Shown piece after piece: positions 18,301-26,954 of a stretch of DNA of 64,000 bases. The position numbers and the translations under genes were made by a program. Below the pieces are notes generated by a model. It saw only the letters and a list, made by a program, of their open reading frames with translations, was not told the origin of the DNA and ran no database searches. The first letter of the stretch is position 1. Every line of letters begins with the position of its first letter. Origin of the DNA: Flavobacterium reichenbachii (GTDB taxonomy: Bacteria; Bacteroidota; Bacteroidia; Flavobacteriales; Flavobacteriaceae); the NCBI RefSeq assembly GCF_002217435.1, contig NZ_MUHF01000027.1:45127-109126 (forward strand), in the 5' to 3' direction.

Positions 18301-18699
18301 CGGTAGTTTACTTTTAGCATCATAAACAATTCCGCTTATAAATCGTTCTTTTTCCTGAGATTCCGTCTCAGAGGCATCAGGTGTTTTACTAGTTAATAAA
18401 ACCTGCTTTTTCTGAATGTAATAGGAAATGTTTGTGTCTTTTAATAATTGCTTTAAAACAGTTTCTAGAGTTGCATTATTAATGTCTAAATCTGCAGATT
18501 GTTCGGCATCAATTTTTCTGGCATTGTAAATAATTCTAAAATCACTTTGTTCTTCTATTGATTTTATAATGGTGCTGATAGGTTTGTTTTTAACATGTAT
18601 TGTGATCAATTTATTTTGCGAAAAACCTTTAAAACCAGATATAAGAAGGGCTAAGAAAAACAGAATTTTTCTTAAATTTTTGGGTATCATTAATGTCAT
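15331..18699 (-). CDS. SusC/RagA TonB-dependent outer-membrane transporter with STN signalling domain
   Basis: 1122-residue outer-membrane importer. In order: signal peptide (1-27, ending FSQ), STN domain (about 31-104, ITIHVKNKPISTIIKSIEE), carboxypeptidase-D-like regulatory domain (about 120-203), plug (about 205-350, with IRGQGTLPS and DAAAVGIYGADGANGVILITTKKG), and a C-terminal beta barrel ending in Phe. The STN domain is the part that contacts an inner-membrane FecR anti-sigma in FecA-like systems, and the fecR and sigma genes lie directly upstream, so binding of the ligand probably induces the operon. The spacing to fecR is 7 bases and to susD about 4. A second ATG at 18690 is possible. 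Confidence 0.94.
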   Translation of the reverse strand: MTLMIPKNLRKILFFLALLISGFKGFSQNKLITIHVKNKPISTIIKSIEEQSDFRIIYNARKIDAEQSADLDINNATLETVLKQLLKDTNISYYIQKKQVLLTSKTPDASETESQEKERFISGIVYDAKSKLPLPGASVRIKGIGNGGMGAITDFNGKFVYQLTGNDIPNVTLEVGFLGMQTQSQKAGSKKLFSFFLEEAADELNPVVITSSYGTTKLKEEIVGSISTLQARDIAVEQASESIDKMITGQIAGVLVENTSGVGGPVKINIRGQGTLPSLSGARTGTSSQPLFIVDGIIMSEEFGIDSSYFNGNGDASESFGNPLMKIAPENIETISVLKDAAAVGIYGADGANGVILITTKKGKKGKTQFGFSNQLGVSSAINQIKYLNGEQYTELRNEFVKNTSPGSALTTYNGVNTDWFGLLNRSGIFNKYNFNVSGSTTKISYRTNISYTKIDEPQMGNTTKQLNAGINLGYSSDKLDIGLMLNPSFVQKDAPNIFYSFAYLPTLSPYNADGSYSNLGVSGMMRGNPLAAIEQNKNEAQTYGLLGSLSLSYKLSKAIKFSTLFGMDYTDKEQDRYFSAANESGQFAGTFVLDNITYPRWGRRLLNERNSTKWNWQGQALFDKQLTENHAVDGVVGFELSEDKTDFEYQSAVGFVNPAVINPISNAIRDDNPATPDVDETKSNQSVGTEISYNSRVSLFTQVNYNYKKRYYLLANFRRDQSSVFGDDTDVANNGGAGASWIISNEKIFNNNSWINLLKLKTSYGTTGNSRIGSYRSKGLYNYQQNSYNGGTGAVVGAAPNGRLSWEKNTKFNAGIDFNIFNRIEFSLEYYRDEKTDLITTRNIPTETGYSSMQLNAASMYNQGLELQTTIKWFKGDNFKWTTSFNISTVDSKVTDLKGLGSDFSVGELALAQKIGYSTTTVWGIHWVGVDPATGRDLVTKNGQVYDLATYKTLFTQADWEPIGDTQAKAYGGFYNSFTFYNNLSLTFRGDFQLGGDFFASDAIIDKYSNSSNRNLSVNADHHWRNPGDVVPYAAVTTVPVTANLSKYVYDATYVRLSNVNLSYNVPIKNIFLDALSVFADATNVLYWYKEKSPKGMNGIREFSYTYPQARTISLGVNAKF

Positions 18700-18706
18700 G
18701 TTTTAT

Positions 18707-19813
18707 TTAGTTTGGAATATTGGTAATGGTAATAGTATTTTGTTTAATGGAATAATTAAATGGCGTATCACGTTTTAGAAGCTCTAAAATGTTTTCGACA
18801 CTAGAATCACTAATATTAATTGTACCTGTAAAGTTCTGTCTGGCCAAATCAGAATTTTCATTGATAATTTCAACGTCATAGGTACGCTGAATAATCTTAG
18901 CGATTGTTGAGAATGGGGTATCTTTAAAAGCAAGTTCTCCTTTTGTCCAGGCAGAATAGAAGGAAGGCTCGACCGTTTTTGTTACAATTTTCTTAGAATT
19001 ATTAATCCAGGTTGCCATTTGATTTGGCTCCAGTAAAACTACATTTGATGCATTTTCTGCTTCATACATTTTTACACTTCCTTCTATTAATGTACTATTA
19101 ACAGTTGGGTTTTCAGGATAAGCACTTACATTAAACTTAGTTCCGAGAACTTCAATTGCAGCCTGATTGGCGTGTACAATAAAAGGATGTTCTTTATCTT
19201 TGGCAACTTCAAAAAATGCTTCTCCGGTTAAAAAAACATTTCTTTTTCCGTTAATGCCAAACTGCTCCGGATAACGAAAAGTAGTTCCGGAATTTAGACT
19301 CACAACTGTGCCATCAGAAAGTTTAAGTCTAAATGTTTTTCCGTAAGGAATTGTAAGTGTGTGATATAAAATGTCTTTATCAAGAACTTTCCCGAAGTAT
19401 ACAATTTGGTTTGGAAATTTTTCAGCAATCAATTCGCCATTGTCATTTACCAATGTCGATTGATTTTTTTGCGTAAAATATTCTACACGTCCATCGCCTA
19501 AATCCAAAACAATTTCTTTGTTTTCTTTTGTGTCGCTGGTAAAATATAAAGCCGTTTTTCCTAACCCAAAAACAATCGCTGCAACCGCCGCATATTTGCA
19601 GTACTGTACTACTTTATTTTTTGGCTTAAGGGCAATTACAGCAGCTGAATCTCGAGCGATTTCTCCGGATAGCGCTGTAAGTGTCCAGGCTTTCTTTAAG
19701 GTTATAAATTGTTTTTTATTATCCTCAGAAGCTTCAATCCATTCAAAAAGTGCTTGAACTTCTTGTTCTGATGCTTCATTAGATAAATATTTATTTATTA
19801 TTTCCGATGTCAT
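18707..19813 (-). CDS. FecR-type anti-sigma factor
   Basis: 368 residues with the standard order: cytosolic N-terminal helices (1-60, with YLSNEASEQEVQALFEWIEAS) that hold the sigma factor, one membrane span (about 71-91, YCKYAAVAAIVFGLGKTALYF), a periplasmic FecR domain (about 150-250, with the YGKTFRLKLSDGTVVSLNSGT strand pair) and a C-terminal DUF4974 domain (about 295-368, with NFTGTINISDSSVENILELL). It transmits the signal from the STN domain of the following SusC to the sigma factor encoded upstream. It lies 67 bp after the sigma gene and 7 bp before susC. Confidence 0.93.
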   Translation of the reverse strand: MTSEIINKYLSNEASEQEVQALFEWIEASEDNKKQFITLKKAWTLTALSGEIARDSAAVIALKPKNKVVQYCKYAAVAAIVFGLGKTALYFTSDTKENKEIVLDLGDGRVEYFTQKNQSTLVNDNGELIAEKFPNQIVYFGKVLDKDILYHTLTIPYGKTFRLKLSDGTVVSLNSGTTFRYPEQFGINGKRNVFLTGEAFFEVAKDKEHPFIVHANQAAIEVLGTKFNVSAYPENPTVNSTLIEGSVKMYEAENASNVVLLEPNQMATWINNSKKIVTKTVEPSFYSAWTKGELAFKDTPFSTIAKIIQRTYDVEIINENSDLARQNFTGTINISDSSVENILELLKRDTPFNYSIKQNTITITNIPN

Positions 19814-19880
19814 ATAGGCGGTTTTAAACTTCTCGCTTTAGTAAGTACACCTAAGTTTTAAAATACCCTATCTTTTATTT

Positions 19881-20480
19881 TTAATTATTACAAATAAGAA
19901 TAAAAATAAAGAACAAATAATCGGATAATTTGGTTTTTAAAATCTTCAAAGCCTTTGTCATATGGGCTTCAACCGCTTTTAAAGTAACTTGCATTTCTTC
20001 GGCGATTTCTGCGTTTTTTTTATTTTCAAAACGTTTTTTAATAAAAACTTCTCTGGTTTTGGGAGGTAAATCGTTTATGGATTCCTGAATTATGCGTTCT
20101 AATTCGGTCAATTCTAAAGTATCAAATTGAATGGAATTTAAAACTTCAATATCCAATTCTCTTTCTTTTTGATTTAAAAGGTCGTTCTTAAATTTATCCT
20201 TCACTTTATTATGACGAATAAGATTTAAACATTTGGATTTAGCATACGTATACAAGAAAGACTGAATCCCGTTGATAGATTCTACACTTTCTCTGTTCTG
20301 CCATAAATGCAGAAAAGCTTCCTGCGCCAGATTTTCTGCTTCTTCGGGATCGTAAATAAACTGAACGCTGAAAGATTGAATCCTGCGAAAGTATTTGTCA
20401 TAAAAATAAGTAAAGGCAGTTTCGTTTCCTTCTTTGAAAGATTCAAAATGTGTGGATTCTAAACTACTATTTATATTCAT
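19881..20480 (-). CDS. ECF RNA polymerase sigma factor (FecI-like)
   Basis: 199-residue sigma-70 family protein of the extracytoplasmic-function group. Region 2 is seen at about 20-90 (DKYFRRIQSFSVQFIYDPEEAENLAQEAFLHLWQ in pieces) and region 4 at about 135-185 (LPPKTREVFIKKRFENKKNAEIAEEM then VKAVEAHMTKALKILK-like recognition helix). It should direct polymerase to the promoter of its own Sus operon once FecR is signalled. The hydrophobic tail YLFFIFILICNN is common in Bacteroidota FecI proteins. First gene of the operon, with a candidate promoter at 20556-20587. Confidence 0.93.
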   Translation of the reverse strand: MNINSSLESTHFESFKEGNETAFTYFYDKYFRRIQSFSVQFIYDPEEAENLAQEAFLHLWQNRESVESINGIQSFLYTYAKSKCLNLIRHNKVKDKFKNDLLNQKERELDIEVLNSIQFDTLELTELERIIQESINDLPPKTREVFIKKRFENKKNAEIAEEMQVTLKAVEAHMTKALKILKTKLSDYLFFIFILICNN

Positions 20481-20555
20481 TGAACAGGATTACTTAGGAA
20501 AGCAATATAAGTATTTATTTCTATGAGTGCGTACTTGAATTTGCTTGGAAAACGG

Positions 20556-20587
20556 CAAATATAAAAGTTTATTTATATTAATTCTAA
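20556..20587 (-). promoter_or_regulatory. Candidate promoter of the ECF sigma gene
   Basis: On the minus strand, TTAG (20587-20584), a 20-base spacer and TATATTTG (20563-20556) match the Bacteroidota -33/-7 form TTTG-N20-TAnnTTTG at 11 of 12 positions counting n freely. It predicts a leader of about 70 bases. Confidence 0.45.
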
Positions 20588-20635
20588 ATAAAATAAAATT
20601 ATTGAATGTTTCAGGAAAAATTATTCAGAATAGGT

Positions 20636-20861
20636 TTATTTAACCGCAAAGTGCGCTAAGAATTTTTTAGATTCTAGATTTAAAAAACGCAAAGTCCGCA
20701 AAGCTTTATGGAAAAACTTTGCGGACCTTTTTTAAACATTTCCCAAGGTTTCAACCTTGGAAAATGTCGGGTTTTATGGTCTTCCAATGGTTGAAAACAT
20801 TGGTTATCTTTATCATTTTGGCGAACTTAGCGTAACCTTTGCGTTCTTTGCGGTTAAATAA
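20636..20861. repeat. 226-bp MITE-like element with 16-bp perfect inverted ends
   Basis: TTATTTAACCGCAAAG (20636-20651) and CTTTGCGGTTAAATAA (20846-20861) are exact inverted repeats. Inside are the 20-mer at 20686-20705, identical to 34151-34170; hairpin ACATTT..CCAAGG-TTTCAA-CCTTGG..AAATGT (20736-20767); and CCAATGGTTGAAAACATTGG (20784-20803), akin to the element at 5491-5567. No coding potential. Its right end supplies the TAA stop of the neighbouring ABC permease gene. It fills most of the stretch between the sigma gene and the ABC operon; nothing else is seen there apart from the sigma promoter. Confidence 0.8.
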
Positions 20862-22200
20862 CGCCGCGTTTAAAATTTCTCCATCCAAAACCAATCAAAA
20901 TTAAAATGAAAAGAACCAGTGGTAAAAACGCTTTTGCAAAGCTTGTTTTTGTAGAATCATTAAAAGTTTCGACTTTATATTTTGACCAGTTTTCTTTTTC
21001 TACCAGAGCTTCGTCAAATATTTTAGGATAAAAATGCAATCTCATTTTTTCGTGGAATTTTGCTGTTTCTTTCAAAAATAAAAGCTGATTTCCCAGATCG
21101 GCATGAGCAATTTCATTCAATTGTAACTGCGTATGGAGCGTCGGAATAAATTGTGCGATTTGCTGGCTGGCAAGATTACGCTGCTGTAATTTTGCTTCCA
21201 ATTCGCGCGATTGTCCAGCCGATTCGTCATCTCCCATTTGCTGCATCGCATAATACCAAAGCCAGCTGAATTCTTTTTCGGGGAGCGGGTAATGTTTAAA
21301 TTGAGGATAATGTTCGTAGAATTTGTTCAATGTTGTCATTTTATCCATATCCCATTTTTCGTGATACGCATTTCGCTGTGTCAGCGTAAGTTCTAGCGCT
21401 TCAGGAACTTTGTATTTATTGACAATATAAGTATTGATTGCTGCCGGAAGAATGACAATTAAAAAAAGCCAGATCGTTAATAAGATCACGGCATTATAGT
21501 TTGAATGCTTTTGTAATGAAACAATAAAGAAACAAACTGCAAACCAAAATAAAATATACAAAATACCAAGTACAAAAAAGGTTAGGAGCGAGACATCAAT
21601 CGGAATGTTTAAGAACAAAACTGCAGCAACAAGAATAATGGTAAAAAGCGCCGCTAAACTCAGAATCCTGACGTAAAACAGTTTTAATATAAAAGCAAAT
21701 GTATTCTGACTCTGCGTTGCCACGATTTTCCAGGTGCCGCTTTCTTTTTCTTCTGAAATAACATTGTATGAAAATGCCACGATTAACAGCGGAAAAAGAT
21801 AAATCAAAACAAAACTAAAATCGATATTTCCCGATAGTAAATTATTCGGATTATTGAGTTCAGCATCATATTTCTGAGCTTCTAAACCGCGAATCGTAAC
21901 ACTCTGAATCGATGGATTTACGTCGCGCTGTCCAATTGCAAGACTGTTAATCGGAAGGGTTTTATTGACTAGTGAAAATTTGATGTAATAGAGTAAAAGT
22001 CCAATATCATCTTTATGATAAACAGCATTTCTGGCAATATGTTCTTTTTGATAAACCGAAGCTTCAGTTATAGTATTGTATTGTTTTTCCTGAAATTGAT
22101 GTCCGATTAAAAGACTTATAAAACCAATTAATAGTAAAAAAAGTAATCCAATTTTGGTACCCTTTGATCGTAAGAAATTTTTAAATAGTAGTACTAACAT
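20854..22200 (-). CDS. ABC-2 type transporter permease (DUF3526-like), second copy
   Basis: 448-residue inner-membrane permease. An N-terminal span (LLFLLLIGFISLLIGHQF) is followed by a large extracytoplasmic loop and then about five spans between residues 125 and 260 (LIYLFPLLIVAFSYNVISEEKESGTWKI is the typical ABC-2/DUF3526 signature). A second large loop and a final C-terminal span (FAKAFLPLVLFILILIGFGW) close the protein. It begins one base after the stop of the related permease and shares its plan, so the two probably form a heterodimeric channel driven by the ATPase at 25990. The stop codon lies within the end of the repeat at 20636-20861. Confidence 0.85.
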   Translation of the reverse strand: MLVLLFKNFLRSKGTKIGLLFLLLIGFISLLIGHQFQEKQYNTITEASVYQKEHIARNAVYHKDDIGLLLYYIKFSLVNKTLPINSLAIGQRDVNPSIQSVTIRGLEAQKYDAELNNPNNLLSGNIDFSFVLIYLFPLLIVAFSYNVISEEKESGTWKIVATQSQNTFAFILKLFYVRILSLAALFTIILVAAVLFLNIPIDVSLLTFFVLGILYILFWFAVCFFIVSLQKHSNYNAVILLTIWLFLIVILPAAINTYIVNKYKVPEALELTLTQRNAYHEKWDMDKMTTLNKFYEHYPQFKHYPLPEKEFSWLWYYAMQQMGDDESAGQSRELEAKLQQRNLASQQIAQFIPTLHTQLQLNEIAHADLGNQLLFLKETAKFHEKMRLHFYPKIFDEALVEKENWSKYKVETFNDSTKTSFAKAFLPLVLFILILIGFGWRNFKRGVI

Positions 22201-22201
22201 A

Positions 22202-23653
22202 TTAGATGGCTTTAAGTTTTTTTGAAGCAGTTCTGATTAGAATAAGCAGTAAAGTGATCCAAAGAATAATAGAAATAATCGAGATGATTTCGCTTTTTAA
22301 AACCTCCCAGATTCCTTTTGGCTCATAATGAAATTCTTCAACATCTGCCCAATGGTCCTTATTAATAGTAAGAGGTTTATCTTTTGCAACGGGCTTTTTA
22401 TTACTGATGTATTTTATCTGCAGTGCATTCATTTTCTGCGCCATAGTGTAACGATAAGCTTCTGCTTGTTTTTGAAAATCGATGTACGAATCGTAATCTG
22501 TATTAGACAATCCCATCGACAGGTTTTTCATTGCGATATAAGGATTTAAGAAAGAAACGGTTTTAGAAAAACTGTTTTGTTGCTCATAAATCTGCAAGAG
22601 TTGTTCTAAATGTTCATTGTAAATTCTGGAACTTATTTTTTCGCCTTCGGTCATAATAAATCCCGAATAATTGAAAGGAAGTTTCTGGACCGAATCGACT
22701 TTGTAAACCCGCAGCAAAGAATCTTTTATGGCTTTGTAATGCGGATCGTTTGGGTTATGGCTGTCGCCCTGTTTTAGAATATCTTTTTCGATATCACTGC
22801 TGAATTTTATTTTTGAAGGCGCTTCAAAGATATAAGCTCCAACTGCTTGTGTAGTTCTTGGCAGAATGATCGTAAATACAAGCCAAATTCCGATAAGGGA
22901 AATTAAAGCTTTTTTTGACGTGGTGCTTACGGCAGAAACCAAAACTGCGATGATGCAGAAAAAGATCAGGTAAACAAAATGGAACCCAATAAACAAAAGC
23001 AATTTTATTGTTTCATCTGTCGTAATGGTAAAGTTTTGAAGTACTAACCAAATCAAAACTAAGATCAAAATTGTTGGTAAAAAGAGCAGCATGATCACAC
23101 TTGCAACTCCTAAAATTTTCCCCGTTAAAAGCTGTTTCCAGTTGATTCCTTGTGTTAAAAGAATTTTTAAAGTTCCATTTTCGCGTTCATAAGCGATAGA
23201 ATTAAAACCTAAGAAAAAGATCAGCAAAGGAAGCAGTACCTGCAAAACCATTGCTATACTGATTTCTCCAAAACGCAGCATGCTGTTAGAAAATCCAGCT
23301 TCAGAAAAATTGGCTGTATTTTGTTTATGAGCTTCAAGAAAGATAGCATTCCCGAAGAAAGGCTCCATTCCGAATTCGAAAACACTTAGGGAAGTACTTT
23401 TTCTAAAAGCAAAATTCCCATAATGTGCCATTCTATGCGGGTTTTTATCCGGATTTTTTAACCAGTCTTCCCGAGATTGATGCTGGTATTTTTCGCTGGT
23501 TTCATTTTGGTTCGAATAATTTTCCCAACCCGAAAACGCAGCATACAGCAGTAAAATGCCAATAAATAGAGTAATAATAAAAATGGCGCTATTTTTAAAA
23601 ACAGAGTTTCTAAAATGTCTGGCTATTAAAATTTCGGCGTGTAATAATTTCAT
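22202..23653 (-). CDS. ABC-2 type transporter permease (DUF3526-like), first copy
   Basis: 483-residue inner-membrane protein. An N-terminal span (AIFIITLFIGILLLYAAFSGW), a long outer loop, about five spans in the middle with the signature LGFNSIAYERENGTLKILLTQG, another outer loop (about 270-440), and a last span (ISIISIILWITLLLILI). The layout matches its neighbour at 20854-22200 and the DUF3526 group of ABC-2 permeases, some of which are linked to NosFY-like systems. It follows the TonB receptor gene after 5 bases and precedes the partner permease by 1 base, so the cassette is one transcript. The substrate is unknown. Confidence 0.85.
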   Translation of the reverse strand: MKLLHAEILIARHFRNSVFKNSAIFIITLFIGILLLYAAFSGWENYSNQNETSEKYQHQSREDWLKNPDKNPHRMAHYGNFAFRKSTSLSVFEFGMEPFFGNAIFLEAHKQNTANFSEAGFSNSMLRFGEISIAMVLQVLLPLLIFFLGFNSIAYERENGTLKILLTQGINWKQLLTGKILGVASVIMLLFLPTILILVLIWLVLQNFTITTDETIKLLLFIGFHFVYLIFFCIIAVLVSAVSTTSKKALISLIGIWLVFTIILPRTTQAVGAYIFEAPSKIKFSSDIEKDILKQGDSHNPNDPHYKAIKDSLLRVYKVDSVQKLPFNYSGFIMTEGEKISSRIYNEHLEQLLQIYEQQNSFSKTVSFLNPYIAMKNLSMGLSNTDYDSYIDFQKQAEAYRYTMAQKMNALQIKYISNKKPVAKDKPLTINKDHWADVEEFHYEPKGIWEVLKSEIISIISIILWITLLLILIRTASKKLKAI

Positions 23654-23658
23654 ACCAA

Positions 23659-25959
23659 TTAAAATTTATAAGTTACGGTCAGGCTTACGTTTCGCGGACT
23701 TCCGGGAAACAATCTCAAATAATTCTGAGCGCCGAGCCAATAAGTCTTGTTGAACAGATTTCCTGCGTTTGCCGCTATCTGAATGTTGCTGTTGTTGGGT
23801 TTGTAATATAAAGCAGCATCAAAAATTGTGAAGTCAGGAAGTGTGAAATCTCTTGTAAACCAAGGCACTTTACTGCTTTGATACTGCATTCCGAAACCGA
23901 TTCCTAAATCTTTCAAAGCAGAATCTCCAGCAAAGTTGTATCGTGTCCATAAATTGGCGCTGTTCTTTGGCGTATTTTGCTTTCTCTGGCCAATTAAAGA
24001 AACATCTGCATCTTTGGTAATTTCGGCATCAATATAACTGTAAGAGGCGTTGATCTGCCAGTCTTTGGTAATATATCCGGCCAAATCACATTCGAAACCA
24101 CGGCTTCTTTCACCACCTCTTGTAACCAATAAATCCGGATTTACAGGATCATTTGCTTTCATCAAAATATTGCGCTGCCTGATTTCGTAAACAGCAGCAT
24201 TAAAACTGAATGTGTTATCAAAGAATGTGGCTTTTACTCCAATTTCTTTTAAGTCGCTTTCAAGAGGTTCAAACAAACTTCCGGCGGGCAGACTTCCTGT
24301 CTGAGGCATTAAAGTGGTGGTATTAGATTGCGGTTGATATCCTTCCAGATAAGTCGTATAAACGTTAATCGATTGGTTAACTGCGTATGTAACTCCAATT
24401 CTTGGCAGCAGTGCCGATTTCTTAACCGTCAGCTCGTTGTTGGTTTTATAATTGGTAATATCCTCAAACCATTCGTTTCTTAAACCCAATAAAAAAGTAA
24501 ATTTTTCCCACTGAATCTGATCCTGAATATAAATAGCATTTGTCGTGGTAAGTGCCGACGGAAGTGCGGTACGAACATTCAAAACATAATCTTCAGAATT
24601 TCGCATCGCGTACGACGGATTGTTCAAATTAAAAAATTCTACATTTGGTTTTGGCAGTACCACACCATCAATGGTAACTGTTTGATAGTTGGCAGCATTT
24701 GCGGGTACAAAAGAACTTGCAACAGTTCCGTTATTCAGCAAAAAACCTCTTGCAGCATTTTGTCCGCCGCCTTTGTTTTTATTCCAGCTGCTCAGATCAT
24801 AACCCGTTAGCAGTTTATGATTAAGCCCTCCGGTTTTAAAATCAAAATTAAAATAAGCGCTTAAGTTGTCTATATCCCAATACTGCTGGCGTTGCACAAA
24901 CTGCATCATGGCAAGGCTTGTCACCGGCTGATTGTTCATATCAACAGCAAATCCGTTTGTAGTTCTGTGTTCCTGAAGGTCTTCTGTCCAAGTCTGCTTC
25001 ATATAAGAAGCGTTAAAACCTATTTTTGAAGTGAATTTATGAGCAAAATTGGTCATCAAAATCATTTCTTTAGATTTAAAATAATCTCCAGAAGCGCCGA
25101 GATTAAGACTTATAGGTGTTTTGTTTAGATTGGTAACACCAGCGACGGCTCCAAAAATAGGCTGTCCGCGATCCAGAACTCCGGTCATGTCGCTCAAAAT
25201 TAATTCGGTATTGAAAGCCGTTTTTTCATTCGGAATATAACTGAAAGAAGGAGAGATCAAAAAAGATTTATTGTTTACCAGATCACGAAAGGATTTTGCT
25301 TCCTGATAAGCGCCGTTTACGCGGTATAAAAGTGTTTTGGATTCATTCAAAGGTCCGGTAAAATCAAGCGTTCCGCGTAAAGTGCTAAAACTTCCAACAG
25401 TAAGACTTATTTCTTTTCGCTCGACTGCTAATGGTTTTTTAGTCACCATATTAATACTTCCGCCTGGATCTACAGACGAAAATGTAGCGCTCGAAGGTCC
25501 TTTAATGACTTCGACACGCTCGATATTGCTTGTCAACGGCTGCAGGAAATAATACTGGCGTGTTCGCATTCCGTTGATAATCTGGCCTTCTTCATTTTGG
25601 CTGATCCCCCGAATAGTGTATTGATTGTAATAACTAGCCGGAATTACACCACTCGACATTTTTACAGCATCGGCAAGATAAATAGCTCCTTTGTCGGCAA
25701 TTAGCTCTTTGGTAATCGTAGAAATAGATTGCGGAATATCTTTATTTAGCGCTGCAATTTTTGTTGCCGAAAACGAATAATCGCTGTTGTATTTTTTTGA
25801 GGAACGCCCTACGATTTCTACAGTCTGCAATTCATTTCGCTTAGCTTCAAGTTCAATAGAATCTTTAACAATACTATCGCGTACCTTCTGGTTTTTTGTC
25901 TGTGCCTGAAGCAAAGCAAAATTGCTTACTAAAAGAAGTAAGATAAATAGATGTTTCAT
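23659..25959 (-). CDS. TonB-dependent siderophore-type receptor embedded in an ABC operon
   Basis: About 766-residue outer-membrane receptor. Signal peptide MKHLFILLLLVSNFALLQAQ, an unusual Lys/Asp/Glu-rich linker (about 20-50), then the siderophore-receptor plug with VEIVGRSS, IPQSISTITKELI, YTIRGISQ and VEVIKGPSSATFSSVDPGGSINMVTKKP, and a beta barrel ending LTVTYKF. No STN or regulatory domain is present. The ATG at 25959 is preferred over an upstream TTG at 25980 because it directly starts the signal peptide. It sits between the ATPase gene (30 bases before) and two permease genes (5 bases after), an uncommon order since TonB receptors usually pair with importers. Ferric siderophore or another metal complex is the likely ligand. 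Confidence 0.92.
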   Translation of the reverse strand: MKHLFILLLLVSNFALLQAQTKNQKVRDSIVKDSIELEAKRNELQTVEIVGRSSKKYNSDYSFSATKIAALNKDIPQSISTITKELIADKGAIYLADAVKMSSGVIPASYYNQYTIRGISQNEEGQIINGMRTRQYYFLQPLTSNIERVEVIKGPSSATFSSVDPGGSINMVTKKPLAVERKEISLTVGSFSTLRGTLDFTGPLNESKTLLYRVNGAYQEAKSFRDLVNNKSFLISPSFSYIPNEKTAFNTELILSDMTGVLDRGQPIFGAVAGVTNLNKTPISLNLGASGDYFKSKEMILMTNFAHKFTSKIGFNASYMKQTWTEDLQEHRTTNGFAVDMNNQPVTSLAMMQFVQRQQYWDIDNLSAYFNFDFKTGGLNHKLLTGYDLSSWNKNKGGGQNAARGFLLNNGTVASSFVPANAANYQTVTIDGVVLPKPNVEFFNLNNPSYAMRNSEDYVLNVRTALPSALTTTNAIYIQDQIQWEKFTFLLGLRNEWFEDITNYKTNNELTVKKSALLPRIGVTYAVNQSINVYTTYLEGYQPQSNTTTLMPQTGSLPAGSLFEPLESDLKEIGVKATFFDNTFSFNAAVYEIRQRNILMKANDPVNPDLLVTRGGERSRGFECDLAGYITKDWQINASYSYIDAEITKDADVSLIGQRKQNTPKNSANLWTRYNFAGDSALKDLGIGFGMQYQSSKVPWFTRDFTLPDFTIFDAALYYKPNNSNIQIAANAGNLFNKTYWLGAQNYLRLFPGSPRNVSLTVTYKF

Positions 25960-25989
25960 TTTTATGTGAATGGAAATCAAAGTTTCCTT

Positions 25990-26685
25990 TTAGACAGTTT
26001 GTAAATACAGATCTTCGAGTTCGTTTGCAGAAATTTTAGAAGCCTCAATAACTGTAACCAGATTACCTTGTTTCATTATTCCGATATGAGTTGCCACTTC
26101 TCTAGCTCTAAAAATATCGTGTGTGGCCATTAAAATTGCCGTTCCATCTGCAGAAAGCTCTTTTAAGATCTGAGAAAATTCATTTGAAGCCTTTGGATCT
26201 AAACCACTTGTAGGTTCATCCAGCAAAAGCACTTTGGCTTTTTTTGCAATCGCAATCGCAATACCTACTTTCTGTCGCATTCCTTTAGAATAACCTCCAA
26301 GATTTTGATCGTGCGCTGCAGCCTGCAGGCCTGCTTTGTTTAAAAAATAAGTTAGTTCGCCAAGCGAATATTTAAAACCTGCCAGAGAAGAGAAGAACTT
26401 TAGGTTTTCTAAACCAGTAAGATTGGGATACAACATCACGGTTTCTGGAATGTAGGCAACATATTGTTTTGTAGTCGATGCGTTTAGCAGTACCGGAATA
26501 TCATTTATTTTTAGAACACCGTCTGTCGGTTCTATAAAGCCTAAAAAAAGATTAATCGTAGTGGTTTTGCCTGCACCATTCTGGCCCAAAAGGGCAAAAA
26601 TCTCTCCTTCTTTAATAGTTAAATTTAAAGCGTTTAAAGCAGTGTGACCACCATATTTTTTGGTCAGATTTTCAGCAGTTAGCAT
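25990..26685 (-). CDS. ABC transporter ATP-binding protein
   Basis: 231-residue cytosolic ATPase. Walker A GQNGAGKTT (34-42), Q-loop region around VAYIPE, signature GGYSKGMRQ (about 136), Walker B KVLLLDEPTSGLDP (about 155-168) and the switch His in MATHDIF are all intact. The KGMRQK signature and overall length are typical of ABC-2 exporters (CcmA/NosF group). It opens an operon with the TonB receptor and the two permeases, so it should power those permeases. The 269-bp upstream spacer contains a short TGTGTCGC..GCGGCGCACA inverted repeat (about 26786-26810) of unknown role. Confidence 0.93.
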   Translation of the reverse strand: MLTAENLTKKYGGHTALNALNLTIKEGEIFALLGQNGAGKTTTINLFLGFIEPTDGVLKINDIPVLLNASTTKQYVAYIPETVMLYPNLTGLENLKFFSSLAGFKYSLGELTYFLNKAGLQAAAHDQNLGGYSKGMRQKVGIAIAIAKKAKVLLLDEPTSGLDPKASNEFSQILKELSADGTAILMATHDIFRAREVATHIGIMKQGNLVTVIEASKISANELEDLYLQTV

Positions 26686-26954
26686 ATGATATTGATTTGG
26701 TTGAATTGACTTCAGTGAATATAAATTTCAGCATATAGTATTAAGCTATAAGCGAGATTTATATAATTAATTAAAATGTGGGATGTGTCGCATGCATAGC
26801 GGCGCACAATTTTTATTCTAAGATTAAAATAATAAGGCTAGTATAGATCTTGGTAAGATTTACAAAATCAAACAAAGCACAAAACAGCGTTATATCTGCC
26901 GATTTTGTTAGAAGGGCAGACGGTTTTTTAAGTCTCGAAAATAAAAAATGTAAA

